64,000 nucleotides of DNA, taken from an uncultured Roseiflexaceae bacterium. GTDB lineage: Bacteria; Chloroflexota; Chloroflexia; Chloroflexales; Roseiflexaceae. Position 1 is the stretch's first letter. Each line of letters begins with the position of its first letter. The position numbers were made by a program, and so were the translations under genes. The stretch is from the NCBI GenBank assembly GCA_937988885.1, contig CALKHR010000164.1, forward strand, positions 70,597-134,596. The letters run 5' to 3'. Positions 16,427-25,548 of this stretch are shown piece after piece. The notes under the pieces were generated by a model. It made no database searches. It saw only the letters and a list, made by a program, of their open reading frames with translations, and was not told the DNA's origin.

Positions 16427-18037
16427 ATGACATCGCCCAACCGTGATCGACTCGGTGTTATCACCAGCGGCTCGCTGCTCGAAGGCTTGCATGCGCGCCT
16501 CGAAGGTCGCGAGAGCGTTGAGGATATGCGCGTCGGCAAGTTTGTGGTCGTGCAGGGCGATAAGCACGAGTTCTTTTCGATGATCACGGATGTGGTGCTG
16601 GAGGCCACGAACCAGAAGGTGCTGGCCGACCCGCCGCACGGAGATCCGTTTATCTACGAAGTGCTGGCGGGCACATCCACCTACGGCTCGATCGCGCTCA
16701 AGCCGATGCTGATGCTCTCGCACGATCTCTCGGAGGGATTGTTGCCCCCCAAGACGGTGCCGCGCCACTTCGCGCCCGTGCTGGATGCCAACGAGGAAGA
16801 TTTCAAGCGCGTGTTTGGCAGCGAAGATGCCACGCACTTCGAGATCGGGCGACCTTTGGATATGGATGTGCCGGTCTGCCTGGATTTGGAGCGGTTGGTC
16901 GAGCGCTCCAACGGTGTGTTCGGCAAGAGCGGCACGGGCAAGAGCTTTCTCACGCGTTTGCTGCTGTGCGGCACGATCAAGGCCGGGGTGGCCTCCAACC
17001 TGATCTTCGATATGCACAACGAGTACGGTCACGATGCGTATTCGGAGAACGGCACGTTTGTGAAGGGCTTGCGCCAACTGTTCGGTAGTGCGCAAGTGGC
17101 CGTCTACACGCTCGACGCGGCCTCCTCGCGCAGCCGCAACGTGCAGGCCGATGCCGAGATCGTGATCGGCCTCGATCAGATCGAGGTGGAGGATATCAGC
17201 CTGCTGCGCGACGAGCTGAACTTAACCGAGACGGCGGCGGAATCGGCGTATCTGCTGGTGGATCGCTTCCGCGAGAACTGGTTGAAGAGCCTGCTGGCGA
17301 TGAGCGCCGAGGAGTTGAAGGAGTTCTGCGAATCGGTTGGCGCGCACGCGGGCGCGATGAGCGCCTTGAAGCGCAAGCTGGAGCAGGTGGCCCGTAAGGC
17401 GTTCGTCAAAGAGACCGCGCCCTTCAACACGATCGATCGGATGATCGATCTTCTCGCGCATGGCAAGCATGTGGTGCTGGAGTTCGGGCGCTACAACGAC
17501 GCGCTCTCGTATATGCTGGTGGCCAATATCATCACGCGGCGCATTCATCGGCGGTGGGTTGAGCGCACCGAGGAGTTCACCCGCACGAAGAATATCGCCG
17601 ATAAGCCGCGCCAATTGATGATCACGATTGAGGAGGCGCATAAGTTCCTCAACCCGGCGGCGGCCAAGCAGACGATCTTCGGCACGATCGCCCGCGAGTT
17701 GCGCAAGTACAGCGTGACGTTGCTGGTAGTCGATCAGCGCCCCTCCTCGATCGACAGCGACGTGATGAGCCAGCTCGGCAGCCGTGTGACGGCCCTGCTC
17801 AACGATGAGAAAGACATCGATGCGGTGTTCACGGGCGTGAGTGGCTCGTCGAGCCTGAAAGCGGTGTTGGCGAGCTTAGACACGCGTCAGCAGGCGATGG
17901 TGTTGGGGCACGCGGTGCCGATGCCGGTGGTGGTGCGCACCCGTTCGTACGACGAAGCCTTTTACGCTGCGATTGGGGCGCGTCCGGCTCCCTCTCGAAA
18001 ACAGGCACAGGATGAAATGGACGAGCTGTTTAGTTGA
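16427..18037 (+). CDS. HerA-like ATPase (DUF87)
   Basis: 536 residues of the HerA/FtsK superfamily. A HAS-barrel-like N-terminal domain (about 1-140, starting RLGVITSGSLLEGLHARL) precedes the RecA-type motor. Walker A is VFGKSGTGKSFLTRLL near 165 and Walker B MITIEEAHKFLNP near 402. The arginine-finger/sensor region includes GTIARELRKYSVTLLVVDQRPS and SQLGSRVTALLN. HerA proteins are hexameric translocases, usually paired with the NurA nuclease in DNA end resection or defence; no nurA-like gene occurs in this window. Start ATG 16427 follows GGAGTAG. A possible extended -10 (TGGTATGAT, 16368-16375) lies 50 bp upstream. Confidence 0.87.
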   Translation: MTSPNRDRLGVITSGSLLEGLHARLEGRESVEDMRVGKFVVVQGDKHEFFSMITDVVLEATNQKVLADPPHGDPFIYEVLAGTSTYGSIALKPMLMLSHDLSEGLLPPKTVPRHFAPVLDANEEDFKRVFGSEDATHFEIGRPLDMDVPVCLDLERLVERSNGVFGKSGTGKSFLTRLLLCGTIKAGVASNLIFDMHNEYGHDAYSENGTFVKGLRQLFGSAQVAVYTLDAASSRSRNVQADAEIVIGLDQIEVEDISLLRDELNLTETAAESAYLLVDRFRENWLKSLLAMSAEELKEFCESVGAHAGAMSALKRKLEQVARKAFVKETAPFNTIDRMIDLLAHGKHVVLEFGRYNDALSYMLVANIITRRIHRRWVERTEEFTRTKNIADKPRQLMITIEEAHKFLNPAAAKQTIFGTIARELRKYSVTLLVVDQRPSSIDSDVMSQLGSRVTALLNDEKDIDAVFTGVSGSSSLKAVLASLDTRQQAMVLGHAVPMPVVVRTRSYDEAFYAAIGARPAPSRKQAQDEMDELFS

Positions 18038-18507
18038 TGCGGGCAGAGGCTGTTGGCATATTACGTGCTAAAGGGAAGGGTCAAACCTCCAATTGACACC
18101 GCCCTCTGCTTGTATACTATTCAGTTCTTCTATGTGTGTTTGAACGATACACATCAGCGAGAATGGTGAAGATACAGCGGCGATACCTAACATCTATTTC
18201 TGCGGTGTTCTGAGGAGTTGTACTCCTCGATCCTCCGGTTGTATTGGGGTTTGAAGGTAGCGCTACCTTCAAGCCCCTTCATTATACGAGCTTTGTACTT
18301 GATTGTGCTATAAGGAATGTCAGATTGAAAATGCGTTCTGTTCCCGAGACAAGCACGAGCTTATCGCTTGTGTACGATTACGAGTATGAGGTACCCTCTG
18401 AATCGAATGTGCATCGTACTGAGCATTCGATGATCCTCTCAACAACGCAACTGCCATACTGTAGTGCTGCAACATTGCTCGATTCGCTGGTGGAATGTTC
18501 GGGGAGC
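18038..18507 (+). promoter_or_regulatory. Leader region between the HerA-like gene and phytoene synthase
   Basis: 470 bp. TTGACA (18093-18098) with TACTAT (18115-18120), 16-bp spacing, could be a promoter. A 32-bp near-perfect palindrome occupies 18246-18277: GGGGTTTGAAGGTAGC followed directly by GCTACCTTCAAGCCCC, with one G-U pair. It could terminate upstream transcription or form an attenuator-like hairpin in the leader. An open frame runs from 18244 into phytoene synthase, but its beginning lies in this palindrome. Confidence 0.5.
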
Positions 18508-19392
18508 ATGACGCCAGTTGTTGATGAGACAGCACAGCGCACGTTCACGCTGAAGGAGGCGTACGCCATCTGTGCCGATGTCACCCGGGTGCATTCACGG
18601 AGCTTCTTCTTCAGTTCGCAGCTGTTGCCACCCGAGAAGCGCCAGGCGATCCGTGCGCTGTACGCGTTTTGTCGGCTCAGCGACGATGTGGTCGATACCC
18701 AATCGGCGCCGAGTGGCGCGCTCGCGAGGTGGGTGGCGCAGTCGCGCTCGAGTGAGCCGCTCACGCATCACGCGGTGTTGCTGGCTTGGCACGATACTGT
18801 GAGGCGCTACCAAATCCCCCGCGACCTGATCGACGAATTATTGGCTGGCTTGGCGATGGATCTGTTGATCCAGCGCTACCCGACGTTCAACGATCTGTGG
18901 CTGTATTGCTATCGGGTCGCGTCGGTGGTGGGCCTGATGGTGATGCATATCGTGGGGTACGAGCCGGATGCGGTGCCCTACGCCGTGCGATTGGGCATCG
19001 CCCTGCAGTTGACGAATATTCTGCGAGATATCGGCGAGGATACGCAGCGGGGGCGTATTTACGTGCCTCAAGAGGACCTTGAGCGCTTTGGCGTATCGCC
19101 CGACGATATTCTCGCAGGTCGCCGCAGCCGTCGATTCGAGGCGCTGATGTGTTATGAGATCGCTCGGGCGCAAGCGTACTACGAGGACGCCTGGCCGGGG
19201 ATTGCGATGTTAAGCTCAGACAGCCAACTCGCGGTGGCAGCGGCAGCCGAGATTTACCGAGGCATTTTGGGAAAGATCGAACAGAATAAGTACGATGTGT
19301 TCACCAAGCGGGCACATCTATCGCTGTTCGAGAAGTGTATCGAGTTAATACGAGTTCGTCGGCGTCTGCAACGGTTGCAGCGGCGCCGATGA
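18508..19392 (+). CDS. crtB: Phytoene/squalene synthase family protein
   Basis: 294 residues from ATG 18508. The trans-prenyltransferase signatures are intact: first Asp-rich motif YAFCRLSDDVVDTQ, helix SFFFSSQLLPPEKR, YCYRVASVVGLMVMHIVGY, and second Asp-rich motif LTNILRDIGEDTQRGRIYVPQEDLERFGV. These condense two geranylgeranyl diphosphates to phytoene (carotenoids) or two farnesyl diphosphates to squalene-type products; I favour phytoene synthase from overall resemblance. No desaturase or cyclase gene is near. The start is uncertain: in-frame ATGs also exist at 18331 and 18430, and none has a well-spaced Shine-Dalgarno. 18508 gives the usual family length, with GGGGAG unusually close upstream. 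Confidence 0.82.
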   Translation: MTPVVDETAQRTFTLKEAYAICADVTRVHSRSFFFSSQLLPPEKRQAIRALYAFCRLSDDVVDTQSAPSGALARWVAQSRSSEPLTHHAVLLAWHDTVRRYQIPRDLIDELLAGLAMDLLIQRYPTFNDLWLYCYRVASVVGLMVMHIVGYEPDAVPYAVRLGIALQLTNILRDIGEDTQRGRIYVPQEDLERFGVSPDDILAGRRSRRFEALMCYEIARAQAYYEDAWPGIAMLSSDSQLAVAAAAEIYRGILGKIEQNKYDVFTKRAHLSLFEKCIELIRVRRRLQRLQRRR

Positions 19393-19406
19393 TCTCGGGC
19401 CAATGC

Positions 19407-21797
19407 CTACTTGTCGAGCACCTCACGGACTTTCATAGCGAGCGTGTGGGCGGTGAAAGGCTTCGGCAAAAAATCGCAATCCTCGCACATCGCCGTGTTG
19501 CGCACAACCTCATCGCTATGGCCCGAGACAATAATCACCTTCGCCTGTGGCCTCTGTTGCTTGAGAAGCTCAGTGAGCGAGATATCTGCTTTATACATTA
19601 ACGTCGCCGACTTAATCATCAGGTCGATCTGATGCGGATAGCTTTGGATCACGCTCGCCGCCTCTTGGTACGAATTCGCTTCGAGGATGCAGTAGCCCTT
19701 GCCCTGAAGCGTCTCGTGAATGAGTTGCCGCACCTGCAGGTTGTTCTCCACGAGGAGCACGGTTTCGTTGCCTCCCGGCGCTTCGTTGGGTTGCGCCTGT
19801 ACGGGCAGGAGCGAGAGATGCTGATTCGGATCACCGACCGGAAGATAGATGGTGAAGGTGGTTCCGACACCGGGCGTGCTGACGACCTGAATCTCCCCAT
19901 TGTGCTGCTTGATCGCACCATAAACAGTTGCTAACCCCAAACCGTTCCCTTGACTAGAAGATTTCGTGGTGAAGAACGGCTCAAAGATATGTTTCATGAT
20001 CTCAGGCTCCATGCCGATACCCGTATCGCTGATGGAGACCTTGATATAATCGCCATCGGGTAGATGAGCGTTCTCCACCTCCTGCGGCTGAGCCATCTGC
20101 GATTCGATCGTCAACTCTCCTCCGTTGGGCATGGCATCGCGGGCGTTGAGGATCATATTGGTGAACATCTCCTCAAGTTGACCAGCGTCGGCCAGTACGG
20201 GTTTGAGATCAGGATCCAACTTCAGAGTGAACGTAAACTGATCGCCGAGAACGCGCTCTAGGAGCGTGTAAATCGTCTCGATCAGGTGGTTGATATCGAA
20301 CACCATCGGCGTGAGCACCTGCTTCCGCCCGACGGCCAAGAGATGTCGGGTGATCACGGCGGCGCGCTGGCTGGCCAGCAGGATCTGCTCGATATCCCCT
20401 TGCACCGGATCATCGGGTGGGAGCTGCATCTGGATCAGATCGGCGTAGCCTTGCACCACCGTCAGCAGGTTATTGAAGTTGTGGGCCACGCCACCCGCAA
20501 GCCGCCCGATACTCTCCATATGTTTGGCATGCTGGAGCTCTTCTTCTATCTGGCGTTGCCGCTGTTCGGCTTCCTTCTGCGCGCTGATATCGCGGTTGAT
20601 GACGGCGATGCCTCTCTTCCTCCCTGAAGCATCGCGGACCAGCGTGAGCGATGAGAGGATGGGGATGCGGTGGCCATTCTTATCGCTCTGAACCATTTCG
20701 CCTTGCCACGTGCCGTGCTCATAGAGGCTATTCAGCAACTCCTGGAAATCGCTGCCGATGATCGTGGTGTTGAGCAGCGAGTGCTCGTACGGCTCGATCA
20801 CTTGGCCGATCATTTCGTTGGCGCTCCAACCGTAGAGCTTCTCTGCCCCGCGATTCCACATGGTGATGGTGAATGTCATATCCATCATAAAGACGGCATC
20901 CGTGACGCTATTGAGAATCTCGGCCTGTAGGCGCAGTTGCTCCTCGTTGCGCTTATAGGGGGTGATATCGCGGTACAAGGTGAACCACGTAATATCGCCG
21001 TTGGGACGATGTTGACTCCGGCCATGGACTTCGAGCCAGATATCGCCTTTCTCGGGGTGGAGAAAACGAACCGCTCGCTTCTGGAACGTGGCGTGCGGAT
21101 TAAGTGTAAGGAGCGTATCAAGGAACGTTGCGCGATCGTGCGGGTGGAGCCGAGAGAACAACAACTGCGGCTCGCGATACAGATTCTCGACCCTGACCCC
21201 TGTCAAAAGGCTCATGCCTTCGTTGGCGTATTGAATCTTCAACTGACCATTCTTCAGAACGTTGATAATGAGTGCGCCGTTCGGGATCTGGTTGTTGAGG
21301 TGAATAAATTCCCTTCCCACCGCAGATTGTTGCGTAGGTTCGAAGGCAACGGGTTCGGTCATCACCTCATCATACACATAGGTGAGATATTCGCCACCCG
21401 ACAGTTGTTGGATGCGTAGCTCAACCGTAATAACGTTCGCAGTTTTGGTGATCATTTGTGCGACGCCACGGAATACCTTGCCCGATTGCAGTTTTGTCGT
21501 GATCAGTTGCTCGTAATACGCATCTTCGACAAGCAGTTCGCTCCAATTGCGCTCAAGTAATTCCGAAGGATGGTATCCCAAAAGATTACACATCTGTTGA
21601 TTCACTAGGCGGATGTGTCCTTGAGCATCACTAACCACAGCTCCCTCGTTGAGCTGTTCGAGCAGTGAATAGGTGTATTGTGAAGATGTCGTATGGAGCT
21701 TATCTTCAGGATAGTGAAGTAAAGCTTTTTGGAACATAACCGCCCCCAAACCTGCAAAAGACACGAGGTACCAGAAAGAGAGTGTATTGATTAGCAT
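19407..21797 (-). CDS. Multi-PAS hybrid histidine kinase with degenerate receiver
   Basis: 796 residues. A membrane helix (about 5-22, WYLVSFAGLGAVMF) is followed by three PAS domains (about 43-140, 165-285 and 288-415; the third has VFMMDMTFTITMWNRGAEKLYGW). The kinase H box is GGVAHNFNNLLTVVQGYADL (His near 437), and the ATPase N box is MFTNMILNARDAMPNGGEL, with DTGIGM and GNGLGLATVYG. The final 115 residues are a receiver-like domain. There the usual acidic pair is VENN, and the segment IDLMIKSATLM has Ser where the phosphorylated Asp should be, while KPF is kept. So it is probably a pseudo-receiver, and phosphate would have to go to a separate regulator. It is convergent with phytoene synthase, leaving 14 bp between stops. 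Confidence 0.88.
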   Translation of the reverse strand: MLINTLSFWYLVSFAGLGAVMFQKALLHYPEDKLHTTSSQYTYSLLEQLNEGAVVSDAQGHIRLVNQQMCNLLGYHPSELLERNWSELLVEDAYYEQLITTKLQSGKVFRGVAQMITKTANVITVELRIQQLSGGEYLTYVYDEVMTEPVAFEPTQQSAVGREFIHLNNQIPNGALIINVLKNGQLKIQYANEGMSLLTGVRVENLYREPQLLFSRLHPHDRATFLDTLLTLNPHATFQKRAVRFLHPEKGDIWLEVHGRSQHRPNGDITWFTLYRDITPYKRNEEQLRLQAEILNSVTDAVFMMDMTFTITMWNRGAEKLYGWSANEMIGQVIEPYEHSLLNTTIIGSDFQELLNSLYEHGTWQGEMVQSDKNGHRIPILSSLTLVRDASGRKRGIAVINRDISAQKEAEQRQRQIEEELQHAKHMESIGRLAGGVAHNFNNLLTVVQGYADLIQMQLPPDDPVQGDIEQILLASQRAAVITRHLLAVGRKQVLTPMVFDINHLIETIYTLLERVLGDQFTFTLKLDPDLKPVLADAGQLEEMFTNMILNARDAMPNGGELTIESQMAQPQEVENAHLPDGDYIKVSISDTGIGMEPEIMKHIFEPFFTTKSSSQGNGLGLATVYGAIKQHNGEIQVVSTPGVGTTFTIYLPVGDPNQHLSLLPVQAQPNEAPGGNETVLLVENNLQVRQLIHETLQGKGYCILEANSYQEAASVIQSYPHQIDLMIKSATLMYKADISLTELLKQQRPQAKVIIVSGHSDEVVRNTAMCEDCDFLPKPFTAHTLAMKVREVLDK

Positions 21798-22089
21798 AAC
21801 GTAGGTTATCTGGAAGCGAAATGGGGAGATTCCGTACTATATCTGGGGAAATTTCCTACTTGTTGAATGGGGGAATCCCTGCCTACGCAGGTAGGGTCGG
21901 CATTACTCGTATTGCTACTGCGGTAAAACGATGCTATCCGCTGCTGCGAACGAATCCGCCTGATGGTGTATACTTAGGCATTGTAGTGCAGTAGAGAAAC
22001 CTCAACGAGGTTTGGAACCATTCAAGGCTGATGGGCTATGGGGCGCATCGTTGGCGATGTGCGACCCAACACTCGTGGCAGGTGATGTG
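21798..22089. other. Divergent intergenic region
   Basis: 292 bp between the PAS kinase and glycerate kinase starts. A small imperfect hairpin, CCCTGCCT-ACGC-AGGTAGGG, lies at 21877-21896. TATACT (21969-21974) may be a -10 for the plus strand, without a good -35. Confidence 0.35.
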
Positions 22090-23454
22090 ATGAATCCCAA
22101 TCGCTTGTTGACCCATTCGTTGCGCGCTTCTCCGCACGGAGAGCTGATCGCTGGCATTCTGGCCGCTGCGCTGGTTGCCGTGGACCCCGCTGCCGCTGTG
22201 CGCCGCTTTGTGCAGCGCGATGGCGATGTATTGACTATCGGCGCGCTAACGTACGATCTCACCGCCTATGATCGGGTGTTGCTGGTTGGTATGGGCAAAG
22301 CCGGAGCGCCGATGGCCCACGCGCTTGAGGAAGTGTTGGGCGATCGGCTGAGCGATGGCGTGGTGGTGGTGAAGGAGGGCCACAGCGGCCAGCACACCAC
22401 ACAGCGCTACCGCCTGATCGAAGCGGGGCATCCCATCCCCGATGCCCGCGGCGTGGAGGGCGCTCGCCAGATCGCGGCGCTGCTGGCCGAGACGACCGAG
22501 CGCGACCTAGTGCTAGCGGTGATCTCAGGAGGTGGCTCGGCGCTGTTGACGCTGCCCGCCCCCGGCATCTCGCTGGCCGATCTCCAGGGCCTAACGCGCA
22601 CGCTGCTCGGTTGCGGGGCCACGATCAACGAACTCAACACGCTACGCAAACACCTAGACCTTGTGAAGGGCGGTGGGTTGGCCCGCATGGCGCAGCCCGC
22701 CGCGCTTGCCACACTAATCCTCTCCGATGTGGTCGGCAACCCGCTCGATGTGATAGCCTCCGGTCCGACTGTGCCCGATACCAGCAACTTCCGCGATGCG
22801 TACGCGATTTTGGAGCGCTACGGCGTTGTGGAGCAGATCCCATCGGCCATCCTGGAGCATTTGCGTCGCGGCATCGCTGGCGAGATCGCTGATACGCCCA
22901 AGCCTGGTGAACCGCTCTTTGCGCAGGTGCAGAACGTGATCGTGGCGAGCAACGTGCAGGCCGCCGAGGCTGCGCTGGAGGCGGCACGGGCGGCTGGCCT
23001 CAACACGCTATTGCTGACCTCGTACGTGCAGGGCGAGGCACGCGAGGTGGCCCGCGTGATGGCGGCACTGGCCCGCGAGATCGCCGACTCGGGGCGTCCG
23101 ATCCCGCGACCGGCCTGCTTGGTGGCGGGTGGTGAGACCACGGTGACACTGCGGGGCGATGGACTCGGCGGGCGCAATCAGGAGTTGGCGCTGGCCGCTG
23201 CGGCGGATCTCGCCGGACTCGATGCGGTGTACCTTGTCACGCTGGCCACCGATGGCGGCGATGGCCCCACCGATGCAGCGGGCGCGGTGGTCACGGGCGA
23301 ATCGCTGGCGCGGATGCAGCAGCAAAGTCTCGATGCCGCTGCCGCGCTGGCCCGCAACGACTCGTATCACCTGCTCGCCGCTTTGGGCGATCTGCTGCAA
23401 CCTGGCCCAACCCAAACCAATGTCAATGATCTGACCTTCATTTTTGCGCTCTAG
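22090..23454 (+). CDS. Glycerate 2-kinase (GckA/MOFRL family)
   Basis: 454 residues, with the DUF4147 N-terminal domain and C-terminal MOFRL domain of type II glycerate kinases. Landmarks are VLLVGMGKAGAPMAHALEEVL near 63, VVVKEGHSGQ, EAGHPIPDARGV, VISGGGSALL, NTLRKHLDLVKGGGLA, LILSDVVGNPLDVIASGPTVPD and the MOFRL hallmark GGRNQELALAAA, then LATDGGDGPTDAAGAVV. The enzyme phosphorylates D-glycerate to 2-phosphoglycerate, linking glyoxylate or sugar-acid breakdown to glycolysis. Older annotations call the family hydroxypyruvate reductase. I chose ATG 22090, with AGGTGA upstream, over 22012, which adds 26 residues. The C39-like peptidase gene follows after 22 bp, likely co-transcribed. Confidence 0.92.
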   Translation: MNPNRLLTHSLRASPHGELIAGILAAALVAVDPAAAVRRFVQRDGDVLTIGALTYDLTAYDRVLLVGMGKAGAPMAHALEEVLGDRLSDGVVVVKEGHSGQHTTQRYRLIEAGHPIPDARGVEGARQIAALLAETTERDLVLAVISGGGSALLTLPAPGISLADLQGLTRTLLGCGATINELNTLRKHLDLVKGGGLARMAQPAALATLILSDVVGNPLDVIASGPTVPDTSNFRDAYAILERYGVVEQIPSAILEHLRRGIAGEIADTPKPGEPLFAQVQNVIVASNVQAAEAALEAARAAGLNTLLLTSYVQGEAREVARVMAALAREIADSGRPIPRPACLVAGGETTVTLRGDGLGGRNQELALAAAADLAGLDAVYLVTLATDGGDGPTDAAGAVVTGESLARMQQQSLDAAAALARNDSYHLLAALGDLLQPGPTQTNVNDLTFIFAL

Positions 23455-23476
23455 CACTCAAACGAAGGAGTACGCG

Positions 23477-24616
23477 ATGGATAGTCCTCAATCCAAGCAG
23501 ACCACTTTGTTGGCTTGGAGCGCCCCCACTCGCGCGTTTGCGGTGTGGCAACTGCGCGGCCTCGCGCTGACGCCCAACGGCGCAGTGCGGCTTGACCCCG
23601 CGAGTGCCGAATTATCGCACGATCAGTATCCTCCTGGCTCGTATCGCGGGCGGAACTACTACAACGGCAGTACTTTCCTGTTCGGCGAGGCGCTGAGTCC
23701 GACCTTGCCCCTCGATCCTGCGGTGATCGAACTGGTGCCCTCGTGGAACGCGGATATGCCGCCTGGTAGTTGGCTCGAACTTCAGGTGCGACTCCAAGCC
23801 AACGAAACCTGGTCGGGGTGGTACAGTTTTGGTGTGTGGGCGCCCGATAGCGGCACGGTCGCGCGGCACTCCGTCCCCGATCAGCGGGATGAGCAGGCGC
23901 GGGTCGCTGTGGATGTGTTGGCGCTGAAATCGCCTGCGCAGGCCTTTCAGTTGCGGCTGCGCTTGTGCAGCGTGAGCCCTGCCGCTTTGCCCGAAGTGCG
24001 CCTGCTGACTGTGGCCTGTTCGCCCGCGTACGCGCCATCTGCCACCCTAGAGCCAGGCGACCCCGCTCTTTGGAATACGGTGCTGAATGTGCCGCAGTGC
24101 TCGCAGATGGTCTACCCCGATGGCGGCAATGTGTGGTGCAGCCCAACCACCATCGCGATGTTGCTGGGCTACTGGCAGGGACGCGGCTCCTGCTCGCAAC
24201 GGGTGCATCACGCGGTGGCCGGGGTGTACGATTGGTGCTACGATGGTCACGGCAACTGGCCTTTCAACACGGCATATGCCGCCTCGCAGGGGATGGTGGC
24301 CTATCTGACGCGCTTTGCGAGTCTGCGCCAAGCCGAGCGCTGGATCGCGGCGGGTGTGCCGTTGGCGCTCAGCTACGCTTGGTCGGATGGCGCACTGACG
24401 GGTGCGCCCATCGCTTCGAGCAATGGGCATATCGTGGCGTTGGTCGGCTTCGATGCGGCGGGCAACCCGGTGGTCAACGATCCGGCGGCGCCGAGCGATG
24501 AGCAAGTGCAGCGCGTCTACGACCGCAACGAGCTTGAAACGCTCTGGCTTGCCCACTCCGGCGGCTTGGTGTACATTGTCTACCCGCCAGGGCACGCCGT
24601 TCCCGACGAGATCTAG
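23477..24616 (+). CDS. C39-like cysteine peptidase family protein
   Basis: 379 residues. The first 200 or so are beta-rich, with no signal peptide (VWQLRGLALTPNGAVRLDP, then SWLELQVRLQANETWSGWYSFGVWAP), resembling a galactose-binding or jelly-roll module. The C-terminal 180 residues fit Peptidase_C39_2: a Gln in VPQCSQ, the presumed nucleophile in GNVWCSPTTIAMLLGYW near 226, the catalytic His in GHIVALVGFD near 317 and the Asp in VVNDPAAP. Family members cleave at double-glycine sites or in cell walls, but this lineage is uncharacterised. Without a recognisable signal, its location is unclear. ATG 23477 follows GAAGGAG; the frame is open from 23444, overlapping glycerate kinase, but that start has no ribosome site. 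Confidence 0.75.
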   Translation: MDSPQSKQTTLLAWSAPTRAFAVWQLRGLALTPNGAVRLDPASAELSHDQYPPGSYRGRNYYNGSTFLFGEALSPTLPLDPAVIELVPSWNADMPPGSWLELQVRLQANETWSGWYSFGVWAPDSGTVARHSVPDQRDEQARVAVDVLALKSPAQAFQLRLRLCSVSPAALPEVRLLTVACSPAYAPSATLEPGDPALWNTVLNVPQCSQMVYPDGGNVWCSPTTIAMLLGYWQGRGSCSQRVHHAVAGVYDWCYDGHGNWPFNTAYAASQGMVAYLTRFASLRQAERWIAAGVPLALSYAWSDGALTGAPIASSNGHIVALVGFDAAGNPVVNDPAAPSDEQVQRVYDRNELETLWLAHSGGLVYIVYPPGHAVPDEI

Positions 24617-24684
24617 GCTTATCGGCATACATAGCACCATCACGCCGATCCGCGCGTATTGGCTTTGCTTAAAGGAGTGCACGA

Positions 24685-25548
24685 ATGACAACGCTCGATT
24701 CCCCGCTTGTTTCCGCCGAATGGCTTCACGACCATATAACCGACCCGCAGGTGCGCGTGGTCGATGTGCGCTGGTACCTCACCGAACCCGCCCGTGGTCG
24801 TGTTGAGTATCAGGAATCGCATATTCCAGGCGCTGCGTTTGTGGATCTCGAAACCGAACTCTCTTCGCCACGGGGCCAGGGTCCGGGCCGTCACCCGCTG
24901 CCCACGCCAGAGGCCTTCCGCGCCGTGATGGAGCGGGCGGGCATCAGCAACGATACCGTGGTGATCGCCTACGATTCGAGCGGCGGATCGGCGGCGGCCC
25001 GCCTGTGGTGGCTGCTGCGCTACTTCGGCCACTCGCAGGTCGCGCTGTTGAACGGCGGCTGGCAGGCGTGGAACGCGGCGGGCTACCCAACCACCGCTGA
25101 GGTGCCGAGTTTCGCGGCGGCGCAGTTCACGCCCACGCCACAGCCCGACATGCTGGTGGACGCCGACGCCGTCGAGCGGCAGCGCAACACACCGGGCACG
25201 CTGCTGCTCGATGCCCGCGCCACCGAGCGCTACGAGGGCCGCATCGAGCCGATCGACCCGAAGGCTGGCCATATCCCCGGCGCGCGTTCGGCGCCCTTCG
25301 CTGGGAACCTCAACGCCGACGGCACGCTCAAGAGCGCCAATGAACTACGCGAGCGCTACAACGCGCTTGGCGCAGCACAGGCCGAGCAGATCGTCTGCTA
25401 CTGCGGCTCGGGCGTGACCGCCGCGCACGATGTCTTGGCGCTCTATTTGGCTGGCTACAGCGATGCGAAACTCTACGAAGGCTCGTGGAGCGATTGGTCG
25501 AGCGATCCTTCTCGGCCCGTCGCCACGGGGGAGGACACCGGCGCATGA
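24685..25548 (+). CDS. Sulfurtransferase (3-mercaptopyruvate/thiosulfate type)
   Basis: 287 residues with two rhodanese domains. The N-terminal, inactive one begins SAEWLHDHITDPQVRVVDVRWYL, continues with YQESHIPGAAFVDLETEL, and has no Cys at its loop (YDSSGGSAAARLWW). The C-terminal one carries LLDARATERYEGRIEPIDPKAG-like and HIPGARSAPF segments and the active-site loop CGSGVTA, with Cys near 240. A CGSGVT loop is typical of 3-mercaptopyruvate sulfurtransferases, whereas thiosulfate enzymes more often have CRKGVT. AAAGGAG precedes the ATG. Its stop overlaps the next start as ATGA, so it is translationally coupled to the aldehyde dehydrogenase. Confidence 0.9.
   Translation: MTTLDSPLVSAEWLHDHITDPQVRVVDVRWYLTEPARGRVEYQESHIPGAAFVDLETELSSPRGQGPGRHPLPTPEAFRAVMERAGISNDTVVIAYDSSGGSAAARLWWLLRYFGHSQVALLNGGWQAWNAAGYPTTAEVPSFAAAQFTPTPQPDMLVDADAVERQRNTPGTLLLDARATERYEGRIEPIDPKAGHIPGARSAPFAGNLNADGTLKSANELRERYNALGAAQAEQIVCYCGSGVTAAHDVLALYLAGYSDAKLYEGSWSDWSSDPSRPVATGEDTGA

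Noticed and set aside
16427..18037. HerA-like gene as a defence system
   Set aside because: No nuclease, Sir2, NurA or other defence gene adjoins it; a housekeeping DNA-processing ATPase is at least as likely.
18244..18507. Start of phytoene synthase at 18244
   Set aside because: This start lies inside a 32-bp palindrome, has no ribosome site, and adds 88 residues absent from the family.
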